Under the pieces are notes generated by a model, which made no database searches, was not told the origin of the DNA, and saw only the letters and a list, made by a program, of their open reading frames with translations. This document shows, piece by piece, positions 10,025-21,044 of a stretch of 64,000 nucleotides of DNA. Made by a program: the position numbers and the translations under genes. The stretch lies in the NCBI GenBank assembly GCA_031769625.1, contig JAUIMM010000124.1:11559001-11623000 (forward strand), written 5' to 3'. Positions within the stretch are counted from its first letter, which is position 1. Each line of letters starts with the position of its first letter. This DNA comes from Taudactylus pleione. Taxonomy: Eukaryota > Chordata > Amphibia > Anura > Myobatrachidae.

Positions 10025-11400
10025 TCAATGCAGCTGCGACAAGCGTGCGTCTGTCTGTTAAAGGGTGGTGTAACCCTCAAAGTGCGCTCCACAAACAATA
10101 AAAATATTGTTCTTTTTTCTGTCTTTGTGAATTGTGTGGGCTGTAGCCGCACCTGCATCCTTAAAGCAGCAGCGACAAGCGTGCGTCTGTCTGTTAAAGG
10201 GTGGTGACACCCTCAAAGTGTGCTACACAAACAATAAAAATATTGTTCTTTTTTCTGTCTTTGTGAATTGTGTGGGCTGTAGCCGCACTTGCATCCTCAA
10301 AGCAGCAGCGACAAGCATGCGTCTGTCTGTTAAAGGGTGGTGACACCCTCAAAGTGTGCTACACAAACAATAAAAATATTCTTTTTTTTTCTGTCTTTGT
10401 GAATTGTGTGGGCTGTAGCGCACTTGCATCCTCAAAGCAGCAGCGACAAGCGTGCGTCTGTCTGTTAAAGGGTGGTGACACCCTCAAAGTGTGCTACAGA
10501 AACAATAAAAATATTCTTCTTTTTTCTGTCTTTGTGAATTGTGTGGGCTGTAGCCGCACTTGCATCCTCAAAGCAGCAGCGACAAGCGTGCGTCTGTCTG
10601 TTAAAGGGTGGTGACACCCTCAAAGTGTGCTACACAAACAATAAAAATATTCTTCTTTTTTCTGTCTTTGTGAATTGTGTGAGCTGTAGCCGCACTTGCA
10701 TCCTCAAAGCAGCAGCGACAAGCGTGCGTCTGTCTGTTAAAGGGTGGTGTAACTCTCAAAGTGCTCCAAAAAATAAAAAACTATTTTTTTAATGTTTGTG
10801 ACTTGTGTGCGATGTAGCCGCACTTGCATCCTCAAAGCAGCAGCGACAAGCATGCGTCTGTCTGTTAAAGGGTAGTGACACCCTCAAAGTGTGCTACAGA
10901 AACAATAAAAATATTCTTCTTTTTTCTGTCTTTGTGAATTGTGTTGGCTGTAGCCGCACTTGCATCCTCAAAGCAGCAGCGACAAGCGTGCGTCTGTCTG
11001 TTAAAGGGTGGTGTAACCCTCAAAGTGCTCCAAAAAATAAAAAACTATTATTTTATTGTGTTTGTGACTTGTGTGCGATGTAGCCGCACGTGCATCAACA
11101 TAGTAGCAGCGCCAAGCGTGCGCCTGTGTCATAAGTCAAGGGCTGGTTTGGACATCTGGTCCAGACTGAAGGACGTGCCAACAATTTCTGACAAGTCTAC
11201 TGTCACTGCATATGATACTGTTCTCAATGCAGCAGCGACAAGCGTGCATCTGTCTGTTAAAGGGTGGTGACACCCTCAAAGTGTGCTACACAAACAATAA
11301 AAATATTCTTCTTTTTTCTGTCTTTGTGAATTGTGTGGGCTGTAGCCGCACTTGCATCCTCAAAGCAGCAGCGACAAGCGTGCGTCTGTCTGTTAAAGGA
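10025..11400 (+). repeat. Satellite array 2, unit about 136 bp, about 9 units
   Basis: The anchor TTTGTGAATTGTGTGGGCTG (or its ACTTGTGTGCG variant) recurs at about 10129, 10265, 10401, 10536, 10672, 10800, 10936, 11066 and 11328. Spacing is mostly 135-136 bp. Near 11150-11225 the array is broken by non-repeat DNA that may be residual transposase. Overlapping ORFs in this region are only the repeat read in shifting frames, since 136 is not a multiple of three. Confidence 0.92.
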
Positions 11401-11629
11401 TTACATCGGTGACAGCATCCAAGTAGGCATGTCAGACAGTCCGTACCTGTACTGGCAGGAAAACGAAGCAATTTGGAGGTCCCTGTACAAACTGGCTCTA
11501 TTTTACCTGAGTTGCCCCCCCTCCAGTGTGTACTCCGAAAGAGTGTTTAGTGCAGCCGGGAAGCTTGTCAGCGAAAGGCGTAGGAGGTTGCTTCCACAAA
11601 ATGTGGAGAAGATGATGTTCATAAAATGA
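11399..11629 (+). pseudogene. hAT transposase C-terminal dimerisation domain
   Basis: Translation gives DSPYLYWQENEAIWRSLYKL and then LSCPPSSVYSERVFSAAGKL, the hallmark hAT C-terminal block (W...L..LA...L..P.SS..SER.FS.AG). It closes with RRRRLLPQNVEKMMF and a stop codon at 11627-11629. The domain mediates dimerisation and contributes the last part of the active fold. It is intact as far as seen, but it is fused to satellite DNA at its N-terminal side. Confidence 0.85.
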
Positions 11630-12769
11630 ATTATCAACTCTTCCAGGGAGACCAGCCTCCAGAACGTACAGAGGGACCTGTGGTTGTGGATTCCAGCGGG
11701 GGCGAATTAATACTCTGTGAGGATGAGGATGTACACAACACTGAAGAGGGTGAGGAATCGGTGGATGAGGAGGATGAGGACGACATCTTGCCTCCGTAGA
11801 GCCAGTTTGTGCAGGGACAGATTAATTGCCAGCTTGTTTTGTGGCGGCCCAAACGAACCAATCATTTCAGCCACAGTCGTGTGGCAGACCCTGGCGCTGA
11901 AATGTTTGGTTTGTTAAAGTGTGCATGTCCTGTTTATACAACATATGGGTGGGTGGGAGGGCCCAAGGACAATTCCATCTTGCACCTCTTTTTTTTCTTT
12001 GAATTATGTATAGTTTGGGGCCTAGTTTTTGAAACTGCCATCCTGTCTGCCACTGCAGTGCCACTCCTAGATGGACCACGTGTTTGTGCCGCCCACTCCT
12101 ATCTCTTAGCATAGTCATCCAGCTACCTCGGTGCAACCTTTTGGACATAAAAACACTATTGTGAGGTGTGAGGTGTTCAGAATAGACTGGAAATGAGTGG
12201 AAATTAAGGTTATTGAGGTTAATAATAGCATAGGAGCAGAAAAACCCACAAATTCTGTGATTTTAGCTGTTTTTATGCTTTTTTTCAAAAAAATACAGAT
12301 CCAAAACACAAAACCCAGAACCCAAAACACGGAAGGGTGGTTTTGGCAAAACCAATCAAGATCCAAAACACGTAGAAAGATCCAGATCCAAAACCAAAAC
12401 ACAAAACACGAAAAGTGGCCGGTGCACACCCCTACTAAAAACCTTTCTATAACTACAAGCTCCTATGTGTTCCACTTGGATATGGGTGAATAAATATAGT
12501 TCTATAAACAGAATTGACTTTGTCTGCCTATTTTGGTATCTGTTGATATTTGGAGTGATTCTAAAATCTCTATAGTGGATTGATGGTATATATGCACTGT
12601 GATGCTCCTGAGTTTTTTTTTTCAGTAACAATTAGCAAAGTTCTAGTTTGTGTCTTATGGCTGTAATTTTAAAATAACATTTTTTTAATATATGTGTGCT
12701 CATGCAATAATTTGTAAGTGCCCCCTATGATATGTTATTTAGACATATCTAATTTTCACCTTAGTCATA

Positions 12770-13100
12770 AATAAAGGCCAAGGCCTTAGCCTTTCCTTGC
12801 CACTTTGTGTGGTGAAAGGCATATTGCTAATTTTATGTCTTTCTGCAGCTAACTTTCTCTTTGCTTTTTTTTCTTTACCACTGTAAAATATTGATTCTTT
12901 GATTTTAGGTGCCCTGAATTAAGCCCTGTATGCCCTTGGGCATCAGCTTTAGTAGATGACATAGACCGACTAGTATCGTCATGATTGATGGCACTGGCAG
13001 CTGCTCCAGCACTAGTATGTGGCTCCTGCTCTCCTCTCAACTGATCATTCTCTATATCAACAAACACAAACAAAGTGGGGTACAGTACACATGTCAATTT
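12770..13100 (-). pseudogene. N-terminal part of the old minus-strand hAT gene
   Basis: On the minus strand an Ala/Ser-rich reading (HTSAGAAASAINHDD, SSTKADAQGHTGLNSG, KNQYFTVVKKKK) leads to a KERLRPWPLFMT-like stretch. The reading stops at 12769, where the long inverted-repeat element is inserted, and resumes at 7305. I recognise the pattern from frog hAT ORFs. There is no zinc finger in this portion. Several in-frame interruptions are present. Confidence 0.45.
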
Positions 13101-13119
13101 GTACCAATTTTAAATATTT

Positions 13120-13620
13120 CACTGCTGTATCAATGACCTACAGTGTCACAATATTTTTTATGAATAATATACTGTGCTACCACTTAGTGTCACATTATTT
13201 TTTATGAATACTACACTTTGCTGTCCCTTACAGTGTCATAATATGTTTTATGAATTATACACTGTTTCCTCTTACAGTGTCACCATATTTTTTATGAGTA
13301 CACTGCACTAACGCTTACAATTTCTCAATATTTTTTATGAATAATATACTGCACTATCCCTTACTGTATCACAATTTATTTTATTAATATTACACTGCAC
13401 ATGCACTTACAGTGTCACAATACTTGTGTGGTTTTACTGACCAACAGTGTCATAATACTTGTATAAATAATATTACACTGCGGTATTACTGACCGCCAGC
13501 ATCACTCACAGTACTTTACGAATTATACACTGCAGTATGATGAACCTACAGCGTCACTGACAATATGTACAGCAGCATCACAGTGCTTTAGATACACTGG
13601 GTGGGAGAGGGGGGGGGGCA
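13120..13620. repeat. Degenerate minisatellite, unit about 60 bp
   Basis: The core ACAGTGTCACAATATTTTTTATGAATAATATACTG recurs about eight times with drift, each followed by a CACTGC..TACTGAC-like tail. It lies in the 5' flank of the old minus-strand hAT gene, the same relative place as the arrays in the younger hAT. Confidence 0.8.
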
Positions 13621-13672
13621 TGGCTACAGTGTCACAGTGCGGGGTATAGCACAAAAAAAATATTTTTAACTT

Positions 13673-13720
13673 TATATATATATATATTTTTTTATCTTTG
13701 TTATTTATTTATTTTTTACA
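13673..13720. repeat. (TA)n and T-rich low complexity
   Basis: Short TA run followed by T/TTTA-rich sequence. Confidence 0.8.
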
Positions 13721-14109
13721 GCCCCTGGATGGACAGCACAGTGGATGGAAGGCACAACTCTGAACAGCATACCCCTTGATGGACAGCACAGCACACCCCT
13801 GGATTAGCAATGAATGAAAAATAACAAGCCCCTGGACAGACCACAGCACACCCTGCCTGGATTTGACAACAAAAGAGCCCAGCACAGCAAACCCTGTGAT
13901 GGGCAACACAATCCAAAACCTGCGAGAATCTGTCTGTGGGATGATGACATTTTGCCTCATTTTGAGATCCGAGTCAGGCAGAAAAACCAGAGCTGGACTC
14001 GCATCTCCTGAGAACCGGACCCTCTCATCTCTTAAAATAAACAGCTAAAATTACTTCAATTTGACCTGTTAGCATGCTGTCCAAAACCCAGGTTGGTTTT
14101 TAAAACTGA

Positions 14110-14499
14110 GGGCTCGATTCAGACCCAGTCGTAAGATGCGTATGCTCATTCTATGAGTAAGCAAATTTGGCCAAGTGATGGCAAGGCACATCGGGTACCA
14201 TCGGATGCATTCGCAGCGCTTGTTGTTGACTATAACCTACCGCAAGAAATTCGAGCACTTCAGTGTAAAAACCAGCCAGGTGACGCTCAGACACGCCTGC
14301 GTTTGCACCTCCACTCCCCCGTTACTAGTGGCCAGCCCCTGTTACCACCAACAAATGGCTTCTTCTGTCACTCACTCTGCTAGGCTGTCTATGCTGGGCA
14401 AGCGTAGTTCGCGCACGCGCTCTGCGATGCATACGCAGAATGCAAAAATCGGCCAGCTAAGAGTAAACGCTTCTTAGCATCCAGGTCTGAATCAGGCCC
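14110..14499. mobile_element. Harbinger-type MITE (GGGCCTGATTCAG family), 390 bp
   Basis: The left end is GGGCTCGATTCAGACC and the right end is GGTCTGAATCAGGCCC. TGA is duplicated perfectly at 14107-14109 and 14500-14502. The interior lacks coding sequence. It is inserted in the terminal part of the old hAT. Confidence 0.88.
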
Positions 14500-14578
14500 T
14501 GAGTTTCAAACCGCAGGAAGAACAGAACCGGGACTCAGTTTGATTTGGTAACCCAAAGTGATTCCAACCTCAGACTCA

Positions 14579-15092
14579 GGGCCTGATTCGAAAGAGCACA
14601 GCGCTCGCAAGAGGGTCAATGGTCACCCACTGTGCATGCACCGCTTCTGGCGTGCTCATGCGCGAGACCCGTTCAGCGATGGCAGCTCCGTTGCAACGGG
14701 TCTTGCTAGAAGATGGGGCGGCTGTCGATGGTTAGTGACAGCTCACCCCGTTTTGTAGGCAGGGAGGGGGGGTGGCTGCACAATCGCAGGCGTTCCCTTA
14801 GGAACACCTGGCATTTGTGGGCGGCCCTACTGACATCACTAGTGATGTCAGTAGTGGACTTCCTGCTCTATTAGAGCAGGAAGTCCACTCGGGCTGGCGG
14901 GGGCCAAGACCCTACCACAGGGTCTTGTCGCAAGCCTGATGGTCATGATCATCACGACAGACTCCAGGCCACTCGCACAAGCTGTGGGTGGTCACCCACA
15001 GCTTTGCGAGCAGGCTGGAGAAACGAAACAAAAAAACACGCCCTGATTCAATGCGAGCACTCGCTAGCAGTGAGCGGCTCTGGATCAGGCCC
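14579..15092. mobile_element. Harbinger-type MITE (GGGCCTGATTCAG family), 514 bp
   Basis: Ends are GGGCCTGATTCG and GGATCAGGCCC, with TCA duplicated at 14576-14578 and 15093-15095. The interior resembles the 4686 copy, including GATGTCAGTAG and CTGTGGGTGGTCACCCACAG hairpins, so the two belong to one subfamily. Confidence 0.88.
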
Positions 15093-15275
15093 TCAGTTCA
15101 ACTTGGATCCCCTAAATTCTGTTGTTGTCAGTTCTCTGAGAACCAGACCTGTACATCTCTAATAATAATAAAGAGTATACCATTAAAGACTTTCTGACAT
15201 GTAATAGCTCAATAGAATTCATGATTGCGTAAATTAAATGGATTTATAATTTAAATACATGGACCCCTGAAGGTC

Positions 15276-15620
15276 CAGAGCATAGCTCTAGGGGTGTTCG
15301 ACCTGAGCAGTCGAACAGGGGCGCCACCCATAGAGGGCACACCCTTCCCCAGCAACATGATTTCCACCCTGTGCGGCGGCGAGCGGCATTAATTCAGTGC
15401 CGTTAGAGGGCTGGGGGAAGCCCAGCTAGTGAGGCTCCCCCAGCCTGATGTTATTTGGAGGTGTGCGATGCGGGCACGCCCCTCAGATAACGTCACATAA
15501 GGAGGTGTGGCATATGGTAATTATGGTAATTAGGCCATGCCCCCAATTTCAGTCATGCACAATAAGAAGCGCAGAGCACTCGGCCGCCACAGGCCGCTAT
15601 TAGCCCTGGAGCCAGCCCTG
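15276..15620. mobile_element. hAT MITE, 345 bp
   Basis: Starts CAGAGCATAGCTCTAGG and ends CCTGGAGCCAGCCCTG. A perfect 8-bp target duplication TGAAGGTC flanks it (15268-15275 and 15621-15628). There is no coding sequence. Confidence 0.9.
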
Positions 15621-15996
15621 TGAAGGTCTTAATACAGACTTTGAACTAAAATGATATCTAAAGTATGATCTATGTGTGTACAGTACAACCAGTATACAAT
15701 TAGTGGATCTATAAAACCATTTAAATTGAAAGTTGAAATTGAAATTTCATTAAAACAAAAAATAATTTACAAATAGGTTGAAAATGTTTTCATTCTGGAT
15801 AATGTACTACCCATTAGGAGTTTTAAAAATTATATTACTGATTTATTGATAATTACAATATAATAGCAGCCTACTATTAATATTTTGGTTATAGAAAGCA
15901 TATATTAATTAATGTAGATTCATATAATTCAATTAAAAAGCACAAACTTTTAAAAGTTTCAGAATAATCAGTATTTTTCAAATTCATTCCTCACTA
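15621..15996. other. Unassigned AT-rich spacer
   Basis: AT-rich, no ORF, no recognisable terminus. Confidence 0.4.
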
Positions 15997-16413
15997 ATAC
16001 CCCTTTTACACCAGAGCAAAAACCTGGGTTTTTGCGGGGTCTACCCAGGTCGCAGCTCCGTGTAGAAGGGTCCTTGAAAAATAACCTGGGTCAAGTGACC
16101 CGGCAATCCAACCCGGGTAGCTACCAGAGTTGGACCCAGGATGGACCTGGGTAATGGTGCAGTGTAAACGGCGCAACCCGAATTATCTGACCTGGGTCAT
16201 GCCTAAAATGAGCTGATTTGTTGTTGTGGAGCAGTCACCTCCCACTTTTTATGACTTCACAAGTTTAACAGGGCAGACCCAGGTTCAGTGTGAACGGAGC
16301 TGACCTGAGAATAACCCAGATCGATGGTGCTGTGTAAATGGTGTCTGACCTGGGTTGAAACCATGTCTGAAAGCTCAGGTCAGACTCGGGTTTTTGGTGG
16401 AAAAGAGGTATAA
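15997..16413. mobile_element. MITE with CCCCTTTTACACC termini
   Basis: The left end is CCCCTTTTACACCAG and the right end is TTTGGTGGAAAAGAGG, an inverted pair. The interior has many ACCCGGGT/ACCTGGGTT motifs in both orientations. TA or TAATA-like bases flank both ends, but the exact target duplication is not resolved. Similar CCCTTTYACACY elements are widespread in fish and frogs. The superfamily is left open. Confidence 0.65.
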
Positions 16414-17340
16414 TAGTGCATGGGTTCCATTTTTCCTAGTTGGTGCACAGGTGTATTCATTACTGGCTGCCACATTTTAAAAAATACACAAGTGGAGCTA
16501 ATTATTTCAATTGTGATTCTGTGAGGAGATCTGCACTGTTAGTGCTCCCTGAGGAATTAAATTAATGTATTCATAAAATAAATTAATTTGGCCTTGGATG
16601 ATTATGGTTATCGCAAACATTGGTATAAGAGTAAAAAGAAAATGAGCTATTCATCTGTTTAGTTCTTATTGTTTGTGTCTGTAAGATACTTGATAAACGG
16701 AGCACAAATGGAAACTCACAGACCAAAAAGACAGAACAAAACACAATGAGAATAGTCAGGGACAGTCCAAGGTCAAAAGAAAATTAAAATGGAGGATGGT
16801 CAAATGACAGCCACAGGTCTGGGCAGGATGAAGACTGGAGCAATGGTCACAAATACAGGCACAATTCAAAAAGGCATGCAGTGGTCAAAGGGTTAATCCA
16901 AAACAGAAGTACAGGTCATACACAGATGGTCCAATAATAAATTCCAAAATATAAGAACGAGAAGAAGGCTGACTAGGTAGAACCAAATAACAGCCAGGTG
17001 AGAATGGCACTAAAAGTATTTTTTGAGTCCTGGTCACTACATAATTTATAACAAGAGCAGTAAGGAAATGCTTGCCATCCTAATGAAGCATTACAGAGTG
17101 AAGGTATTTGCAGGGTTTGCCCCTATCCTGACTCTCCACAAAAACCTACATTCTATTCTAGGTTTGATGAGGTTGAACCTGTGACAGACATGATGAGAGC
17201 TATTCTTAACCAGCTTTGAGTTCTTCATAACATACCAGCCTAGATCAAGCAACATCCAGCTGTTCCCAGCTATTTTGGCTCTATCAATAAATAAGGACTT
17301 TACAGAGGCCATGGACTCATGTCTCCATTCTTTTCGCAAA
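16414..17340. other. Degraded repeat sequence, possibly Gypsy-derived
   Basis: No intact ORF. The position directly upstream of an integrase scrap in the same orientation suggests that part of it is decayed Gypsy pol or LTR. No motif secures this. Confidence 0.3.
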
Positions 17341-17480
17341 GAAATATGAAAGTGCTGGTAGTAGTGGATTGCTTCTTCAAGAAATCCAATTTACACCCTT
17401 GAAAAACTACCATTGGCACTCAAATTCTTTCAGGTCTTTACCAAAAAGGTTTTCTGGCTGCACAAACTTTGAGATCTAGG
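17341..17480 (+). pseudogene. Ty3/Gypsy integrase core scrap
   Basis: Translation gives VLVVVDCFFKKSNLH, then after a one-base frame change LEKLPLALKFFQVFTKKVFWLHKL. This matches the Gypsy integrase block VVVDRFSK..HFVPL.KLPSA...A..F...VF.LHG that follows the first catalytic Asp. A stop follows at once. Only about 45 residues remain. Confidence 0.55.
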
Positions 17481-17785
17481 TATAAAAGACAAGTAGCATA
17501 CAGGCAATAGTTACCACCTTCCCTCTGGATCCACGTGTTGCTTCATATCTTCCTTCTGAAACTGATGATGTACTATTTGACTCATTTTCACGCATGAGCT
17601 CCACCTACCGGCTCCCCCTGCAGCGGGTGATGGGAGAGATGTCATGATGTCTCTCCCATCCCATAGTGCAGATTGAGAGTGGGCCCAGAGGAGTGGACAG
17701 TGGTAGACGTAGGCAGGAGTGGGGATCAGGTAAGTTGCGTTTTTGTGTGTGTGTGTAAGGGGGTGCGGAGACTGGAACAGCATGG
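17481..17785. other. Spacer before minisatellite
   Basis: Contains GATGGGAGAGATGTCATGATGTCTCTCCCATC, a short palindrome near 17628-17660, and a (TG)n run near 17740. The left end of the minisatellite-bearing element may lie here but I could not define it. Confidence 0.4.
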
Positions 17786-19085
17786 GGGAGTGCTACTGGG
17801 GGCACTGTATAGGGCGGGACACTACTGGGGGCACTGTATAGGGGGGGCACTACTGGGGGCAATGCATAGGGGGACTACTACTGGGGGAAATGCGTAGGGG
17901 GGATTACTACTAGGGGGCACTGCATTGGGGGATTACTACTAGGGGGCACTGCATAGGGGGATTCCTACTGGGGGCAATGCATAGGGGGACTTCCACTAGG
18001 GGCAATGCATAGGGGGGACTGCTACTGGGGGCACTGCATAGGGAGACTACTACTGGGGGCACTGCATAGGGTGGACTACTACTAGCAGCAATGCATAGGG
18101 GGATTACTACTGGCAGGAATGCATAGGGGGACTACTACTGGGAGCAATGCATAGTGGCGATTACTACTAGGGGCAATGCATAGGGGGGACTACTACTGGG
18201 GGCAATGCATAGGGGGACTACTACTGGGGGAAATGTGTAGGAGGGATTACTACTAGGGGTCACTTCATAGGGGGATTACTACTAGGGGGCACTGCATAGG
18301 GGGATTACTACCTGGGACAATGCATAGGGAGACTACCACTGAGGGCAATGCATAGGGGGGATTACTAGTAGGGCACTGCATAGGGGGACTAATACTGGGG
18401 GCACTGCATAGGAGGACTACTACTGGGGGCAATGCATAGGGGGATTACTACTGGGGGCAATGCATAGGGGGATTACTACTGGGGCACTGCATAGTAGGAT
18501 TACTACTGGGAGCAATACATAGGGGGATTACTACTGGAGCCACTGCATAGGGGGATTACTACTGGGGGCAATGCATATGGGTGATTACTACTGGGGGCAA
18601 TGCATAGAGGGGACTACTTCTGAAGGCAATGCATAGCGGGGAATACTACTGGGGGCACTGCATAGGGGGACTACTACTGGGGGCAATGCATAGGGGGGAT
18701 TACTACTGGGGGCAATGCATAGGGGGATTACTACTGGGGCAATGCATAGAGGGGGCTATTACTGGTTGCAATGCATAGGTGGGATTACTACTGGGGCACT
18801 GCTTAGGGGGGACTACTACTGGGGGCAATGCATAGGGGGATTACTACTGGGGGCAATGCATAGGGGGATTATTACTGGGGCACTGCATAGGGGGATTACA
18901 ACTGGGAGCAATGCATAGGGAAGACTATTACTGGGGCCACTGCATAGGGGGGACTACTACTGGGGGCACTGCATAGGGGAGACTACTCTTGGGGACAATA
19001 CATAGGGGGGACTACTACTTGGGGCACAGCATAAGGGAGGACCACTTCTGAGAGCACTGTATAATGGCACTGCAAAGGGGGACCC
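17786..19085 (+). repeat. G-rich minisatellite, 27-30-bp unit, about 45 units
   Basis: The consensus unit is close to GGGGGATTACTACTGGGGG followed by CAATGCATA. Variants alternate CACTGCATA with CAATGCATA and GACTACTAC with GATTACTAC. Two G-runs per unit make the plus strand strongly G-rich. Units near both edges (17790-17860 and 19000-19085) are the most divergent, as expected for unequal exchange. Confidence 0.95.
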
Positions 19086-19131
19086 AAACCATATTCTTGC
19101 ACCTGGGCCCAACACTCTAGTTCCACCACTG
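19086..19131. mobile_element. Probable hAT terminus next to the minisatellite
   Basis: GGGCCCAACACTCTAGTTCCACCACTG read inward is CAGTGGTGGAACTAGAG, a CAGTGG-type hAT end with the usual GGGCCC block. The partner end was not found on the left, so the minisatellite probably lies inside a truncated hAT. Confidence 0.45.
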
Positions 19132-19593
19132 CTATGAAGATCAGTCACAATCCAAGCTGCAGATGACAGGTGGCCGTCCACAGTCAAAAATGACACCTAT
19201 GCATTCTTATTTAATTACTGCAATCAACACCTTTGGTGAAGGTCAAGTATATTAGGACTTAACTGTAAGTAGCATTTATAAGGCCCTTACTCTTATCAAT
19301 ACTTGCATGATAAAAGTTGAAATGTTATTCCTTTGTTGGGGCTTCAAAACGTATTGTTTTGTTTGCCAGTTGCTTCACCCCTCACGATTCTACATTCTTC
19401 AACTCAACAATTTCAGTTTTGTCCTGCACAACATGTCCTCTCAGGCTATGTGACTTGACAAGTCGTGGTGCATCTCTGACAGCTACCCCAACCAAATACA
19501 GTAGTTCTCTAAAGGGAGCAATCAGTAACAATGACAGTAGAAATCAAAGAGTTTTGTACTATAAGGTTACTTTTTGATTAATAAGAAGACAGA
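19132..19593. other. Unassigned spacer
   Basis: No coding or terminal-repeat signal was recognised in this stretch. Confidence 0.4.
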
Positions 19594-20114
19594 GGGCCTG
19601 ATTCAGCAGCAATCATGAAAACGCACACAATGGGCGATTATCGCAAACTGCGCATGGTCCCTGAAGAACAGAAATGACAGGATGCACGCACAAAGTCTAA
19701 TTTGCATGATCGCACGTAGATATCTGCATACACAAAACCAATTGCAGCCTACAACAAAAAAAGGAGTGCTGGAGGCATGACAGTGGGACGGGTACACAAT
19801 TTTTGTGATGCAGGGCATGTAAGGGGCGTGAAGCGGGCACTATCTTTGGTATATATGTGAACCACATCGCAGGAACTGCAAATGCAACAACACTTCCTGA
19901 GTAGCCGGAGAGTCATGCTGAGTACGCAATGAATGATGACATGCATATTTGCTGTGGTAAGAAGTACTTTACACTTATGTGTAGGTATGTATGTTGATAT
20001 GTGGGGATGTGTATGTTAATTTTAACAGAGTGATGTGTATTAGATACAATTTGTTAAAATTGTACAAAAGTGTTATTATGAATTGTTTTCAAATGTATGT
20101 ATTGTGCATAATAC

Positions 20115-20590
20115 CTTAATGGAATAGCCGCCGGTTCATATCCCGATGCCGGCAACCCGAAGGTATAAGATCCTGACAGGGCAGGTAAGTACGCTATCCC
20201 TACCCCTTTCCCCCCTAACCCTAGCCTTCCCTTACTGGTGCCTAACCCTAACCTCCCCCACGGGGGGGTGCCTAACCCCCCCTTACCGCACCCTAAACCT
20301 AACCCTCCCAGGGAGGGTGCCTAACCCTAGCCTCCCCCCTAGGGGTGTCTAACTCTAACCTACCCCCCAAAACCAAACCCTAACCACACTAAGCTATCTA
20401 AACCTAACTCCCCAGCTAACGCTAAGGGTGCCCCGGACTTACTTCGTTCGGGCTGGTGTCCTTTGGCGTTATGGTGTTGGGATTAAGATAGGCATCTGTA
20501 TATCTATGCCTATCTTAAGTCCCTTGTTGGGATACAGATTTCAGTATTGAGTCTCATAGCTACATCCCTACGTTAATACCAGCCTGTGTT
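20115..20590. repeat. Repeat with CCTAACCCTAACC-rich minisatellite core
   Basis: Between CCGGTTCATATCCCGATGCC (about 20130) and GGGATACAGATTTCAGTATTG (about 20527) lie degenerate units of about 38 bp such as GTGCCTAACCCTAACCTCCC (20195-20420). The ends carry loosely inverted GGGAT/ATCCC motifs. It is probably a MITE, but no superfamily is assigned. The telomere-like words are too interrupted for a telomeric array. Confidence 0.5.
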
Positions 20591-21044
20591 TCTCAAAATA
20601 GTACAAGAGGCAAACCGTCACAGCACTGTATCTGAGCAGTGCAATTATATTAATTTTGAAACATATCTAACAGAGCTACATAAATACTGTCAAATCTTAC
20701 CTATGCACAGCATTTGTGTTTAACAAATCATTATTTATTTAATAAACATAGCACAACACACATTTTAATTATTATTTTTTTTAATTTTTAATATAAAAGT
20801 TGTTATTACTATTTACATAAAGAAAATTGTTTTAAGCACAATATATTTTGTTTTATAAAAAAAAATTAACATAAAGAGAATATATTTTATATAACATAAT
20901 AATTTGGGAAGCTTGAACACCCACAAAACAAAACATAACACTTTTTTAAAATCAGTAGGAAGGAACTGAACATCCTTGCTGCCATAGAGAACTGGCAACC
21001 AGGAATATGGGGGCAACAAAAGATTGCTGATGCAGTAATTTTTT

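Larger units (their letters stand above)
8291..12434 (+). mobile_element. hAT transposon, 4144 bp, core replaced by satellite arrays
   Basis: The left end is TAAGGGTGAGCGGG and the right end is CCGGTGCACACCCCTA, so the termini are TARGGGTGWGC-type inverted repeats. A perfect 8-bp duplication CTAAAAAC flanks it (8283-8290 and 12435-12442). In order it holds a subterminal palindrome, a TATA promoter, a 159-bp satellite array, a transposase N-terminal exon, a 136-bp satellite array, the hAT C-terminal dimerisation domain, and a 3' region. The catalytic middle of the transposase is absent, so it cannot move on its own. Confidence 0.92.
7306..12762. mobile_element. Long inverted-repeat (foldback) element, interrupted by a younger hAT
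   Basis: Without the hAT insert, the element is about 1.3 kb. The arm 7415-7920 returns inverted as 8095-8282 plus 12443-12762. The loop is about 7921-8094. A one-sided tail of about 109 bp (7306-7414) has no partner. The 7-bp word AGTCATA lies at both outer edges (7299-7305 and 12763-12769). Removing everything between restores a continuous minus-strand reading (LRPWPLFMT then GISAS), which shows that this is the true insertion boundary. The one-sided tail is unlike ordinary TIR transposons and recalls Penelope-like arrangements (inference). Confidence 0.75.
13720..15161 (-). mobile_element. Terminal region of the old hAT, with two MITE insertions
   Basis: Short GGATGGACAGCACAG repeats (13727-13810) are followed by GATGACATTTTGCCTC (13943-13958) and CCGAGTCAGGC, which match the inverted subterminal block of the 8291 hAT. 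The candidate terminus is CCAGACCTGTACATCTCTA near 15143-15161, i.e. TAGAGATGTACAGG read inward. MITEs at 14110 and 14579 separate the pieces. The opposite terminus was not found, so no target duplication can be stated. Confidence 0.45.

Noticed and set aside
10134..11270. Overlapping ORFs with repeated KQQRQACVCLLKGGDTLKV-like blocks, as if a repeat protein
   Set aside because: They are the 136-bp satellite read in rotating frames. No start context or domain supports a protein.
8838..11400. Evenly spaced repeats as a CRISPR array
   Set aside because: The units are contiguous satellite monomers without variable spacers, in a vertebrate genome.
20195..20420. CCTAACCCTAACC words as an interstitial telomere
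   Set aside because: The hexamer phase is broken every one to three units by TCCCCCACGGGGG-like spacers. It fits a minisatellite within a MITE better.
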